A model generated the notes under the pieces. The model saw nothing but the letters and a program-made list of their open reading frames with translations. It was not told the DNA's origin and made no database searches. Below are positions 52,101 through 64,000 of a stretch of DNA of 64,000 nucleotides, piece by piece. The DNA comes from Hyperoplus lanceolatus (taxonomy: Eukaryota; Chordata; Actinopteri; Uranoscopiformes; Ammodytidae), in contig CM049413.1 in assembly GCA_026929865.2 (NCBI GenBank), positions 13,674,501 to 13,738,500 of the forward strand, written 5' to 3'. The translations under genes and the position numbers were made by a program. The number at the start of each line of letters is the position of its first letter. Position 1 is the stretch's first letter.

Positions 52101-54967
52101 CTTGATTGTTTCTCAATAATTGCTGGTTGGATGTGCAGATTTGTACGGACTGCCTATTTATCATTTAATTTTAGAAGAGACAAATGTAAATCGTGTCATG
52201 CCACAATTAACATAAATAAGCAGTTAGATGCTGCTTCAGTGTGAATGTTTTAGCATTGAATCAATCCAGTCAGGCCTCAGTGTGACACTATGCTCGATTT
52301 TCAGCCCATGTTGCATTACATTTTTGTTGAGTGGTGTTTCCCAAGATGCCAAGTCCCCCGTATTGCACGGCCCAGATGCCCTGTAATTTGATTAGGATGA
52401 GCATAATATTAGCTTCAGTCAGCCCTGATGACCACATTAGGCTACTCCATGCATCTGATCAAATTATCATGTACTGTATTAAGAAGTCCACGTTTATATT
52501 GCTGTCTGCTCTTTTTATATTTAGCCATGTCTTACCGCTGCTTTTTCAGTTGTATTTCTGTTCCTAATACAATTATATCTTTCAGCTTACTTGCATATTA
52601 AAACATTTGGACCAGAAGTACTAATACAAAACAAAAAGAAAAACAGAGCCATAGGCTTTCTTCAAACAGCTACCTTAACTATACAATTTCTTGATGAGAT
52701 GACGAACAGCCGTACAATAAAAAAACTCAAACTCAATTAATAAATTCAGCAGTTGACAGATTGACTTTGATTTTTATTATTCGGAATTGAAGACATAAGC
52801 TCAAGCAGATCCAACGAGAGGATGTGTGTGAATGGTACTGCTACTGGCCGGGGATTACAGCTGGAAATTGGCCAAATAGGCTAAAGCTGCTCCTTTTACT
52901 GTACAGTTAATCAAAGGGGACTGTCCACAAAACTATAAACAAATACACTATATAAAGCAATGAAGAAGTGATTCTAATGAAATGAGGCATCAGCCACCCA
53001 CTGTTCCAAATTATTACACAAGCCTGTCCTCTAAATCAAGCATAACTCAGCCGAAATCTTCCTTCCATCCTGTTAGAAGCTGCCAGCTCTCCAGTCAAAT
53101 GTTGATTTGTATACGTCATGTTTAGTAGGCTGCTGCTGCTTGCTCATATCAGAACCACTTTGCTACAGCACGCCAGGGTCAGGATGAATTGAATTACAGA
53201 CACGTCAGTTTCTCAGTGAGCTCATGCTGACATTTTAAAGTGCAATTTAATTTTCAGCTCTGTTGGATTTGCAAAAGCAGTGGTCATAATTCACATAATT
53301 CACAGGGACAATGATGACGAAGCTGACAAATAGCTACATTATCAACTACAGTATTAGTAAGACACAGAGAAGTGCTTCAGGGGACGTGGATTTCCAGGGT
53401 CGAAGAGTTGTTAAACGCACTGTTGCATAGTCTAAGTGATGATTTTTTTTTCTGTTGATAGCACAATTTACCTAGGAATTATTGGAAAAAAGGGGAAAAT
53501 GTACATCTAATATAATTATTTTTCTTCCATTATTATGTCTCAACTTATTGCCTAAAAAGGTTCTGGGCAAAAGACAAGCATCTAGCTTCTCTAGCTTAAT
53601 AGACGGTCTATTGATGGTGTGCTACTATGCTACGCTAAATGAAAGCTTGTATTTCCATCCATGGTTAATTTAAAAAAAAAGGTCAACAGCACAGGAAATA
53701 TCTCAATGTGATATCACTGCACGTTACGACACACAAAGGACCTAGGAGTTACATCATGATGTCACACACACATGCACACACACAGTTTCAGTATGTACAG
53801 CAGCCTGTCATGTCGTCTTTATAGGAAAATGCCTTCCAGCTAAGTTAGCTCAACTAAATACAACAGATTATACACCATGATCCAACAAAAAAAAAACGGA
53901 TCTGGAAAACAAAGACAAGCATTTTAACACTGATGTTTACACTGTTTTACAGTAGGTGTGTTGTCTCATCCGGTGAATTACAAGAACATGTTTAAACATT
54001 GATGTTTGTGATAAGTACTTCACTGGATGACTACATGAATTGACAGGCTTTCTTAACGTTTGAGGCCACGGAACAGACAGGGCAACGGACAGGAAGGCAA
54101 ACTGGAATATTGTGATAGAAATCAATGGATGAACACACGGTTTTCACTGGCAGTCAATGGATCATAGGTTTACAGACAGCGTGTTACACGGATACAGAAG
54201 GGAGACATAGTTGCTATTGGTCCAGAAACCCTTTTCACTACAACAAGCAACATCAGTACACAGATGATATTCCATCACAACAGGGCAACAGCCGTTCACT
54301 ATTCACTTCTTTTTACGCTCGGTTTTCAGTGTTATACAAAAGAGTCGTACAAAAATACCTCAACATTACATTCAATGAAGGAAATTGTCAAATTTCGGAA
54401 TAAAAAGTGCTCTTGCATAACTGATCGTGTATGACGCATTCCTTCCGACTCTCTCTGCCGCCATCTCTCTCTCTCTCTTCAGGTAGTTTGTTTCTAGACG
54501 AAGACCAAGAGGGAGTTTCACAGTATTGAGGGGGCGGGGGTTAACAGTTGGTGGCCTGGACCGGTGCACGATTCACTCGAGAGAAAAAGTGCAAATTGGG
54601 ACAGTGTTCAGGGGCGTGCAAGAGTTCAGATGCTGCCATGGGGACACAGCAGCTGCCAACAGGGAGGGGAATACTGTCCTTGGAAGAGGACACATAAGAC
54701 GAGACGGGACGAAAATACGTCACAACAACCAGGGGTGGGTTTTTTTTTTGGAGGGGGTTGTGTGGGGGTTGATGGCAATACTGGCTCAGGGTCGGCCTAT
54801 AATCTAATCTAAAATTGTCAGGAATCCAAGCTGAAACCAGCCTCAAAACATTGTTTGCTCTTGTTTTTCAGCACGTCCCAGCCAGTGTCGGTTTCCTTCT
54901 GTTGGATGGAGATGTGGTATGTGTTGGGGGTAGTTTGGGGTATAGGGTCCAGGAGAGAGGAAGTCTC
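49126..54967. other. rpl30-laptm4b intergenic stretch and laptm4b 3' UTR
   Basis: 5.8 kb between two convergent genes. It contains one SINE (50115-50291). The rest is AT-rich, with scattered open frames lacking known motifs. The laptm4b 3' UTR occupies the right part; its end cannot be fixed from sequence. Human MATN2, expected between these genes, is not here. Confidence 0.55.
50115..50291 (-). mobile_element. tRNA-derived SINE, copy 2, with a different tRNA head
   Basis: On the minus strand the head reads gcgctctggtggcgaagtgg, then a B box gagttcgaatccg. The body (ctccccatttcaactct) and tail (caaataaagc.tgaaaatgcc) match copies 1 and 3. Short CAGCTG repeats flank it (50109-50114, 50292-50297). 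Confidence 0.82.
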
Positions 54968-57900
54968 TCATGCCTCCATATACTGTGGAGGGGGCTCCTT
55001 CGGTGGTAGGGCAATGGCCTCCTCGTATGGCGGAAGAAGAACCTGAAATGTAACAGGAGACCAAAAGTCGACTCAGTCCGAGGTCATATCTCAATATTCT
55101 GATGAGTGGCTTTATCAGTGGTGACAGTTTTAAATTGCTTCCTATTAACTGAAATTCAATCTTTTCTGAGATTTGAGCTGCCTTTCACAAAACAGAGGTG
55201 GCTCAAATGTCATGATGCGATAGTCACGCTCCATTCACTGACAAAGCCTGTGAGACACTGTTGAAAACTTTGAGCTCAGATTTATTTTGCGGATTTATAT
55301 TCTAACTTTGGAACTTAAAGTCAAACTATTTACCTTATTCAAAAAAGACCATATTCATCATGCTGTTTTTCATTTAATTGGGACTTTTTGAGGCAACCAT
55401 ATAGTGCAGAAATTTACACACTTAGAATTAAGCCCCTCACGATTATTATTATAGTACCATTCATAGTAAAATGGAAGAAATTTACGAAACAGTCTTAGAA
55501 ACTGTTCATCTTTCATACTCTTTATTTCATCCTCGTAGAAGGCAATACTAACTGCAAGGCCAGCATCCACACACGTCCCTGCTTTAAAGGCCATATTTGC
55601 CTGTCTCTTTACCTCTCTATCCAAGTTCTTTCTCTGTAAATGGTGTTATAAAACCAGCACTACTGCTAATTCAGTATGAGAGAGAGACAGAGAGAGAAAG
55701 ACAGACAGAGAGAGAGCGAGAGAGAAAGAGAGAAAGAAAGAGAGAGAGAGAGAAAGAAAGAGAGAGAGACAGACAGAGAATATGCTCGGAGAGGATGGAA
55801 TTGCGAAACAGCCAGAGAGGCCCGGCAAACACATCACAGAGAGAATTTGAAATTAAGTGGACAAGCAGACAATTATGTAACATGTCCAGAAGAAGAGGGG
55901 AGAATGGATGGAAATATATAGAGGGAGCGGGAGGGGGAAAGAGCAAGAGAGAGCGGGAAAGAGAGAGATGAGTGACCCTTGTGCATTTTAATGGCATTTA
56001 TATAAGTACGCTAGATAAGCAGCTGGGTACTTGATGTTCGAGGCAGTAAAAAAGCCATTTAGAAACACTGTTGACTTTCTAATAGTTAAAATAGACAGCA
56101 TGCTCTATTCATTCAGCCTGTGTCTGGAGAGAGGGAAGGCAGTGAGAAAACCGTGCTGTCACTATTCTGGCAGTTTTTTTTTTTTTTTTTAAAGATATTT
56201 TTTGGCATTTTTATGCTTTATTGACAGTGCAGAGAGACAGAGGTGAAATGGGGCAGAGAGGGGAGTGACATGCAGAGAACGACCGCGGGTGGGAATCGAA
56301 CCCGGGTCTGCTGCTGGGCCGGGAGGGGGACGCCTTACCGACTGAGCTAAAGGCGACCCCACTATTCTGGCTGTTTAACCTGCGTGAGCCATATGCCACA
56401 CATATTTGTTACATTTAAAAGACATCTTAAGCGATTTAAATCCAGAACACTTTTAGTCAAAATCAGCTAATATCTACTCTCCATCCGCACTACCTGTCCG
56501 TCGTGTGTGCACGCTGAAACAATGTTGGTTTTTTATACAGAGCCATGGCTCCGCTAACGGCGATTCAAAAAGCCTGTCTCGGAGCCACCAGCTGTTAATG
56601 CTTATACTAACTGCGCCAACAACGCCGTGGATCGACGTTTCATGGAACTGCGCGTCCCGGCCAGCACTGAGCGTCAACTATTGCTGCGGATAGTATAAGC
56701 ATAAACAATCGTTTGGGAGATCACTAAATATGTCTTTAAATACTTTGAAGGCTTTTTACACATTTATAAGAATTAAATAATAAAGCTTATTTTTTCACAA
56801 AGTATCTAAAACAGTTGCTACAACAGGTTATTTCAATGTCTATACCTCTGTCTTTCATTGATTTGAAGGAGGCCTTTCACCAAGGTGAAACTAGATCTTA
56901 CCAACACATTTGAAGTATTTTTAATTTTCACAGAGACGTGTTTGAAGGATATGGCTTGCAATATTCTATATTGTTGTTGAGCATTGGAAAGTCAGACTGT
57001 TGAACAACGTGGGCACTGTAGCTTCTCAGTAGAAAATAGCAGCTGGAAATTGTCCAGGACAAATAAACCATGTACCACAGGGTTTTTTAAAGCAGGTTTG
57101 ACATGCAAACCAATATTGAAATCAATATGGTTTTTATGGCAAAATTTGGTTGAGCTAAACTACAGTATTTCTTACCATTGACATCTCGCCTATATCATAT
57201 CTGCAGTGGACTAAAGTGACTGGCACAGATCCAATATTTGCTAAAAAGCCATCTTGATATATAATATGATCAGTGGCGAACTTAGCCATTTTGGGGCTCC
57301 AGGCGAACAGTCATTTGGGGGCCCTTGCATCTAATGTACCTTATATCGCACACACTGAGATACTCCATACAAGGGATGAACAAAAGTCACTAGCTTTTTT
57401 TCATTTTGGATGAGACTACTCAGCTACGTGTCAGAGGCTTTCTTAGCTTGGATTGGTCTAAGAGGATCCCACATCACAGGGTCAAACTGAGCCATTAACT
57501 GAACCTGACCCATGACATGTCCATTGCCTAGTCCTAGTTCATTAAGTGTGTCAGAGGGGCCACACAGAGGAAGCTTTCTCTCTGACAGGAAGTTGATGAT
57601 TGCCACTAACCTGGATAAAATTCTAGAGGCCAATATGACTTTTCTTTCAATTAAATGTGTTGTTTTATTTTTTAAATACACAGTGAATTACAAAATAGCC
57701 TGTGTCCACAGAGTCTAGGCCTATTTGAAATAAAATCTTCAAATAAAAAAAAAAAAAAAAAAAAGGTTATAACCCTGCCTTCTTTAAGCATCGATAGTAG
57801 TGACTAAGTGTGCAGGGGAGAGAGAAATATACACAGATAGAGGGAGGAAGAGACAGCTTTATTTTGCTTTTTTACTTAAATTGATCATTGATGGCTTTAG

Positions 57901-60900
57901 AATGACTCCTGCTGTCACAAGCCTATCAGCTGTTGTTCTGAACAGCTGTTACACAAGGAGGTGAAAACGAAATTGAAACTTAACTATCGCCTGGCTGGGC
58001 TGACTTAAAGTGGAGCAGCCAAATATAGCCTAAACTAATAGGCCTAAATATTGTTACAAAAATACAGGCAATGTGTTGTGTGATTTTTGTCAGTAGCCTA
58101 CAGTAGACCTAGCGGCTGGCCCCGATCGCCACTAACTGTTCTGTAATACACGATCGCCAATCACGTGAACACACAGGCTTCTTTTTTTTTAGCATATATG
58201 CATCCAATCCGCGGTTCACGTGGGTCCCAAACCGTGAGGGTTGGTCCGAATGGACCACGGATCAACCGTGATCCGTTGCACCATTAATTATCTCCATCAG
58301 TTTGTTGACACACATTCACGTCATTAGCAGGGCTGCCAAGTTTCACCAAAAGTTTGGAGTGAGATTTTTTGGCCGAGGGACCCAAAACCGTGTCCTCTTT
58401 CCCACCCAATCATTTTTGCTAGTGTCCTGCAAGTTTACATATTGTTCATAATAAATCAGAAATAAAAGATAAAACATCGAAAATCTTATTAAAATAAAAA
58501 AATTCATGAATTGCAAAGTCGTAGGACAGGTTTTAATTAAACATTGGGTGTGGACATATTGTAAGTGGGGGTCTGGGGTTCCCCCCCAGAAAATTTTGAG
58601 CATTAAACACTTCATTTCCTGCATTCTGGTAAATTTTTATGAAGCAATGTGTGCCTTTTCTGCATTCATTTTTATGTAAAGTAAAAGAGAACATTCACGG
58701 TTTCGCTGACACAAATTTAATTGAATAGCCTACAATGCATGTGTAGTGCTTTCAAATATCTCCTGTAGCCTATTGTTAAAACATTTGGTTAAACTGTAAT
58801 AAAGGTAATTATTCTATATGTATTCAACATTGTATGGGTTATCCAATTATCCAATTTCAATTCACCATTATTATATTAAATCTATGACAATTGATGTCTT
58901 CTCTGAACATATTTTTCCCACAGTAACCTCTAAGCTTAGTTACTCAATACATTCATTCAATTAATGTTGACGACATTTTAGAACAAAAATGTGTTGGTGT
59001 GTCAACCAGCCCAATAACATAATGCAAAACAAGCTTGAATATATCAAGTGAAGTGACTGATTTGAATTAAGGTGTTCTTACCTCTTTGTTCATTTAATAC
59101 CGGCGTCCTTGTTGTCATTAATTTTCCATATAATTTGAACAAAGGGCGGGACTGGGAGGCGGCGGTCTTTTATTAGTTTTGTAGTGTAACGCAGGGGGGC
59201 GTGGCCGTGGTGGTTTGCCAAGTGGCTGCTGCGGCTACGGGCTGCACACGGCCATGGATATTGTCCATGCCATGGACCTATAAAGAAACCGCGCGTGCAG
59301 AAAGCGTGGCAGAAAGAGGATGTCACGGAACTCAGTCCGTTTAGCTTTTCAAAATAAGACTTTCAAAGTAAAAGTACCAAAAAAAAAATATATATTACGG
59401 GGATTCATTTCTCTGCATGAGAAATTGGAGGTGTGGCGTGTGAGCGTGTGAACTGGTTGATATGCGTGTGTCTCACGGCCAAAGCGTGAGACTTGGCCGC
59501 TCTGGTCATTAGCATAGCTGCAGGCTGAGCCAGAGCCACCTGTTGGATTGACAGTAGGAGCTGGAACGTTACCGGCTAATGATGTAGACAGCTGTTCTTC
59601 CGTCTAAGGCCCGCTGCCACCGCGCTGGGTGCTGTAAAAAAGCTTAATAGCTTCGACAGCTTTGATATTAAGTCCTGACTTTGGTCCTTCTTCTGTTTGT
59701 TTTGTGACCCGCTCTCGTATGTTCGCTTCATTTTGGTATAGGTAGGTTAGGTTTATCTCGTCTCTCTCTTCTCCCGCTATTTACTTTTTTGGATTTACGC
59801 GTGAACGTGCAGCGTCATGAGTGTAATGTGTAATGGAATAGTCCATGTAGTGCAGACTGAAGGGGGGTGCACGGTTGGCAGAAAGGCCATCAAAACGCGA
59901 GTAATTAAGACATCCCGATGATACTATTGTGAAGAGATTTTTTATAAAAAACAATAGATATGGGGCAAAATATAAAGAGGGCATTTTGGGGGCCTCAAAG
60001 GGGCTTATGGGGCTCCAGGCAATTGCCTGGTTTGCCTCAACGGACGGCCCGCCCCTGAATATGACATCAGACCCTGCTGGATTATCTCCTGTGTGTAGAC
60101 TCTGTTTCATGAGGTGAAAAACTCTAGCCGTGTGAACCAGGGCCACGGCAAGGACAACATGAACCACGGATTGAGACGACAGCGGGTGTGAGGAACATTA
60201 ATGTCTTACGTATCAGTGTGGAGGATTACGGATGAACAGTCAAATGGAAGCCGTGACTACGTTAATGCCTCTCAGAAACCCCCTGAGTCAACACTGACAA
60301 ACAGGATGGACTACTCTGGATGACCTACAGCATCGTCTGCTCTGCTACACACAGCCCCAATGTCACTTCACTGACTGTCACTCAACCCACGGTCCAGTTC
60401 ACTGTACTGTGTACTATTATACTCTACCAGTGTCTACCATACATACTGTAAACCAGGGGTGTCAAACTCATTTTGGTTCGAGGGCCACATACAGCCTCTC
60501 TGATCTCAGGTGGGCCGGACCGGTAAAATAATGGCAAAATAACTCCAAATCCCTAACTTTGTTTTTCAGTAATATGCTTTATCACTCAGCCTACATTTGT
60601 AACCTACATTATCACAGATCACAAGAGATCTCTGTAGCCCCCAGGAAATGTCTTAGTAAAGGTTGCTGCTGCCCATGGGAATAGGAGGGTATTTTGCTCA
60701 AAGATGCCAATGTGCACTAATGAAATAAACAACTGTTTATTTGAATACACAAATACAACAGGCACTGACCTTACAGTTGTCCAATTTGGTTTGCTATATG
60801 TACAGGGACACATTTTGTGCAAACATGCAGACTGTACAAAATACAATTAAATAAAAGTGCAACTTCTGCTGTTTTGATTTATTTTTAAATACAGAGGTTA

Positions 60901-62491
60901 TTGGTTGTTTTGGAATTAGTTTTTCCCAATTTAAAACATAAAAATAAAGCAGCATTGAAAATTAGGAAATAAATCTTGTAGGCCTACACTAGCATGCTCC
61001 TGCTCGTTTTGCGCACACAGAGCCGCAGACACACCGCGCTTGCTAGTACATTAATTGTTCAGCACTAAAAATAAAAATAGTTTTATTTTTATTAAAAAGT
61101 AATAAAATAAAATGTACTAAAAATAAAAATGTTTATTTTTTTTGGTTTTTACTTTGCCATAAAGCACTGGAGGAAACATTAATAGCGGTGAAGCAGGATT
61201 GCCATTTACCATTTCCCACGTTGCTAAAATGTGCTTTTTTATTTAGGCTGCCCCCTAGCGGCAGGAGTGAGCATTTCGGTTATTTCTTTAAAAATTCATA
61301 ACTCCTCACAGGAATGGGCTAGAGACTTACTTTTTTTTTTGACATACTCAGAAATTTATGCTCTACAGGTCGCGGGCCTGATCAAATCACCTCGCGGGCC
61401 GGATCCGGCCCGGGGGCCGTATGTTTGACACCCCTGCTGTAAACTATACATATAGGCCAGGGTGTCTATGGATTTCTATAATTTACATCACAGTTACATC
61501 ACTCCTACAGCAGTATACATAGGATTTTAACAAGAGTCAACAAATGAAACATGAAAGCTATTCAATTACTTCATACCTTATGGTAATCTTATAGCAGGAC
61601 CTCTCCTCACTAACCTGAACCCCTTGGAAATGGAAGTAATTTGACATCGAAAATGACTTGATTACCGCAGTATTATTACAGGGTTAAATCATTTCCATAA
61701 TTACTTTTCAAATGTTATTTTGTAAATTGGAAGAATGTACATAGAATGCAAAGACAGAGAGCTATACATATGCTCTGATCTTTTCCTTTTTCAATAAAAT
61801 CTTGTTTGAGTTTAACGTGGTAATTTTTCCTTCTTAGCAATGTAGTATCTAAAAAAAAATAATAATGAATAAAACGACAGTTTTAATTTCTTACAGTGGA
61901 AACTGTGTCCCACATGGAGCAGAACATCTTGACTGTCTTTCAAGGTTACATGGATTCATTAGACTTCTCAAGTGGGAGGTTGAGGTTAATGAGGTTTTGG
62001 GCGGATTTTGCTGTTACTTTCTTTTAGACTCTAAATTGCTACTCTAAGCACAAACCAAGGCTAGACAATAATAATGATGTACATTGCAAGTAATGTCTAT
62101 CTATGCTCCTTACCTTGTACACTTAGAGGTATCAATTCATTGGACTGAAATAACATAAAAAAGTAAATATAGTCTGTATTTTAGTTTAGCTTGATAAATC
62201 CTCACAGATGTTGAGCCTAACATTTGATACACTGTATTCAAGTTAATGTGCAAAGAATAGCAACTTTTCAAAGCCTTTATCAGAATTACTCCTTACGTAT
62301 TGAACAGAAAGCTTGTAAGCAAAAAAAAAAAAAATACTGTATAGATATAGTGAGGGGGACTGTCAGTGTGCTAGAGGGGGGATGTTTGGACTCACCGTGG
62401 TGTCGTTGGTGGTGACATAAACCAGAACCTCAGTGGTGCCTCTGCCGCTCACGTATCTGTAGCAGTTCCACACGCAGCCAATCAGGTAGGC
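54968..62491 (-). CDS. laptm4b: LAPTM4B, last two coding exons (partial)
   Basis: Exon 62491-62396 encodes AYLIGCVWNCYRYVSGRGTT then EVLVYVTTNDTT, the end of the fourth transmembrane helix and the cytosolic turn. Exon 55042-54968 encodes VLLPPYEEAIALPPKEPPPQ followed by YMEA and the stop. These match the LAPTM4B tail, including the PY motif LPPY; the second motif reads PPPQY instead of PPPPY. The protein is a late endosomal/lysosomal tetraspanning membrane protein that binds NEDD4 ligases through its PY motifs and influences sphingolipid, leucine transporter and EGFR handling. The N-terminal three quarters lie to the right of the window. LAPTM4A is less likely given the neighbours. Confidence 0.93.
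55677..55778. repeat. (GA)n-rich purine tract
   Basis: Interrupted GAGA/GAAA/GACA simple sequence in the last laptm4b intron, with a smaller GA-rich patch near 55918-55970. Confidence 0.9.
56172..56359 (-). mobile_element. tRNA-derived SINE, copy 3
   Basis: Same head as copy 1 (minus strand tttagctcagtcggtaagg, B box gggttcgattccc), same body and tail. Exact 12-bp repeats CACTATTCTGGC flank it at 56160-56171 and 56360-56371. It lies in the last laptm4b intron. Confidence 0.92.
57271..60057 (-). mobile_element. Degenerate hAT element with a transposase remnant
   Basis: The ends cagtggcg and cgcccctg are near-inverted. The flanks AATATGAT (57263-57270) and AATATGAC (60058-60065) agree at 7 of 8 positions. 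The 2.8-kb interior holds a 20-A run near 57745 and GC-rich patches, and only one recognisable protein piece (57424-57681). The mismatched flanks and decayed ends suggest greater age than the other hAT copies here. Confidence 0.7.
57424..57681 (-). pseudogene. hAT (ZMYM1/TTF-type) transposase fragment
   Basis: RLVAIINFLSERKLPLCGPS and QLMAQFDPVMWDPL resemble the conserved stretch following the TTF zinc finger in ZMYM1-like hAT transposases (xLxxxxxFLAExxLxFRG...LxxLxxFDPxxxxH). The RNase-H catalytic part is not seen. Only 150 bp separate it from the element end, so the C-terminal part was lost. Confidence 0.65.
60454..61436. mobile_element. Non-autonomous hAT element in the laptm4b intron
   Basis: Inverted ends caggggtgtcaaac (14 bp) are flanked by exact 8-bp repeats CTGTAAAC at 60446-60453 and 61437-61444. 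It is 983 bp without a transposase. The ends with gggccacatacagc and gcgggccggatccggccc are characteristic of a very common vertebrate hAT family. Confidence 0.93.
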
Positions 62492-64000
62492 CTGTCCCCG
62501 GAGAGAGGTGGAAACACAAAAGCACACAGTGACCTTCAGCATCACACTGTCTCCACTTTTAATAATTACTGCTGCTGCTTGCTATGAACCCATCCATTCA
62601 TCAAGGTCAGGGATGATGACGGCAGAGCTGCATCAAATCACTACTTGATACAGACTGTGTCCTATCAGCTGCCTTTGCAACGAGACAGGTCAGGAGGATA
62701 CAGTGCTATCCCATTAAGCTTATAGAAAATATATAAGAAGATGCTTCATGGGTGGACATTTTGTGCTTCTTGTTCCTCTGTGGACGTTTACGCCAAGGTG
62801 ACTCATTAGGCATCTCTGGCCCTCAGTAAGGCTTTGGTAGCACTAGGGTTTTAGGTTGGTCTGACTTGGCAGAAGAACAGGCAGTTCATTGTGGCTATGT
62901 GTGAGTAGCCTGCTGAGTCGGTACCTCTGCCAGCAAGTAAGGAACCAGGCAGCCTGCTAGCCAATCACTTTACCATTCACTGAGTGGACCTCCTCACTCT
63001 GGTACCGACTCTTTAACGGAGCTATGCGCCGCAGTACAATTATACCTTTCAAACAAAAACCTTGTGATAATGATGACAGAGTTAATAGTACAGAACCATT
63101 TAAATTCATTATTTTAATTAATGCCCTTTTTCCATTTTTTTTGGTTTGTTCTCTTAATGACTTCAAAACGCCCATTTTGTTTGTTGGGCAAATAGCATTA
63201 AGAATCACAATGGTGATGTGCAAGGCTTGCAGTACGTATTGCTACTGATTGCTACAAGGTCTGAGTTTGACTATCGTGCCTGTACACTTTCTATCTCAAA
63301 CTGTCTCTTCTTCATCGAACCATCTCCATCTCTCTATCCTCCTCTCTTCTCTCTCTCCAGCTCTCCTTCCTGCTGCCTGTCTCTATCCGTCATTCGTGCC
63401 AAGTGCAGTCAAGTGTGGGATGTTGGCTTCAGCAGGAACTTTAGCAGGTGTTGCTGCCTCTGGGCTGAGAAATGAATGCGTCCTTGAGGTTTCAGATCTG
63501 GCCCTTTTCCAGGGAACCCATTCTACCATCGTCACTGCAGAAACGTGTAGCAGCCCATCAATAAAGACGGGGTTCTATTGGATTGGCTTTGCAAATCTAA
63601 GCTTACATTTTATGTTTTGAGCAAAAACACATCCATATTTGATCTTAAATGCTGAAACACACAGCAAGAATCAGTTCTGCTACCCCGCAATCTGTGTGCA
63701 ACAAAGCTCTTTCCGACTGACATATGACATTTATAACTCCTCTCTCTGCTAGTGTAGCAGACAGAAGTGGATCTTCCGGTGGCTGCTTCCCATCACAGAA
63801 AAAACCTCGGCTCTGGCTTTGGATATGTGCCGCGAACATTTCCAATCTCAGCTTGGAGGACAAACAACTTGATTTGATTGTACAGATGAATGCAACTTCC
63901 TGTCCCATCTCGTCCCAGAGCCCCCGGAGCAAAGCTGCGCCCTGGAGAATCATCCATGCATTAAGGGGGAATTAGCTTGACTGGGGTTGGTTTCCTTCTG
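62492..64000. other. laptm4b intron continuing past the window edge, nothing recognised
   Basis: About 1.5 kb upstream of the penultimate exon of laptm4b. No further laptm4b exon, repeat element or RNA gene could be identified. Short open frames lack motifs. Confidence 0.5.

Noticed and set aside
55597-55997. Arg-Glu-rich and Ser-Leu-rich frames
   Set aside because: Translations of the GA-rich simple repeat.
63249-63620. Possible upstream laptm4b exon or other gene
   Set aside because: Plus-strand frame with low-complexity Ser/Leu and no LAPTM similarity; no acceptor/donor pair fits on the minus strand.

Overview
The window is ray-finned (teleost, probably percomorph) fish nuclear DNA. The grounds are compact multi-exon vertebrate genes with GT-AG introns, long CA/GATA/GACA microsatellites, and fish-type repeats (a Tc1-like element with ~275 bp inverted repeats, hAT, PIF/Harbinger-like and TTAA-type elements, tRNA-derived SINEs, a fish L1). 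Gene content and order match human chromosome 8q22: rnf19a - spag1 - polr2k - stk3 - rida - erich5 - rpl30 - laptm4b.

Layout. 1-2540: last exon and 3' UTR of rnf19a (+). 2730-12496: a short spag1 paralogue (-, 7 clear coding exons plus a candidate terminal exon), tail to tail with rnf19a. 13814-16057: polr2k (-, 3 exons, complete, 58 aa). 16848-24190: stk3/MST2 (+, 11 coding exons, 500 aa, long 3' UTR). 24694-29437: rida (+, 6 exons, 135 aa, plus a second possible first exon at 25034-25098). 30166-45739: erich5 (-, 4 exons, 138 aa), whose 11.2 kb intron 2 holds an L1 (31531-40485) hit by three later DNA transposons. 46664-49125: rpl30 (+). 54968-62491: last two exons of laptm4b (-), whose start lies beyond the right edge.

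The genes are unrelated in function: ubiquitin ligase, dynein-arm assembly factor, RNA polymerase subunit, Hippo kinase, imine deaminase, Glu-rich protein, ribosomal protein, lysosomal membrane protein. They share a neighbourhood, not a pathway. Several human intervening genes (MATN2; POP1, NIPAL2, KCNS2; the OSR2-to-FBXO43 block) are absent, as expected of one copy of a genome-duplicated, fractionated teleost region.

The most notable points are the two alternative 65-bp first exons of rida; the L1 with perfect 17-bp target repeats, a 5'-end YY1-like site and three differently targeted insertions; a SINE family whose copies share a body but carry different tRNA heads; and the trimmed spag1 paralogue. 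I recognised no retroviral, LTR or Polinton element and no wholly new system.
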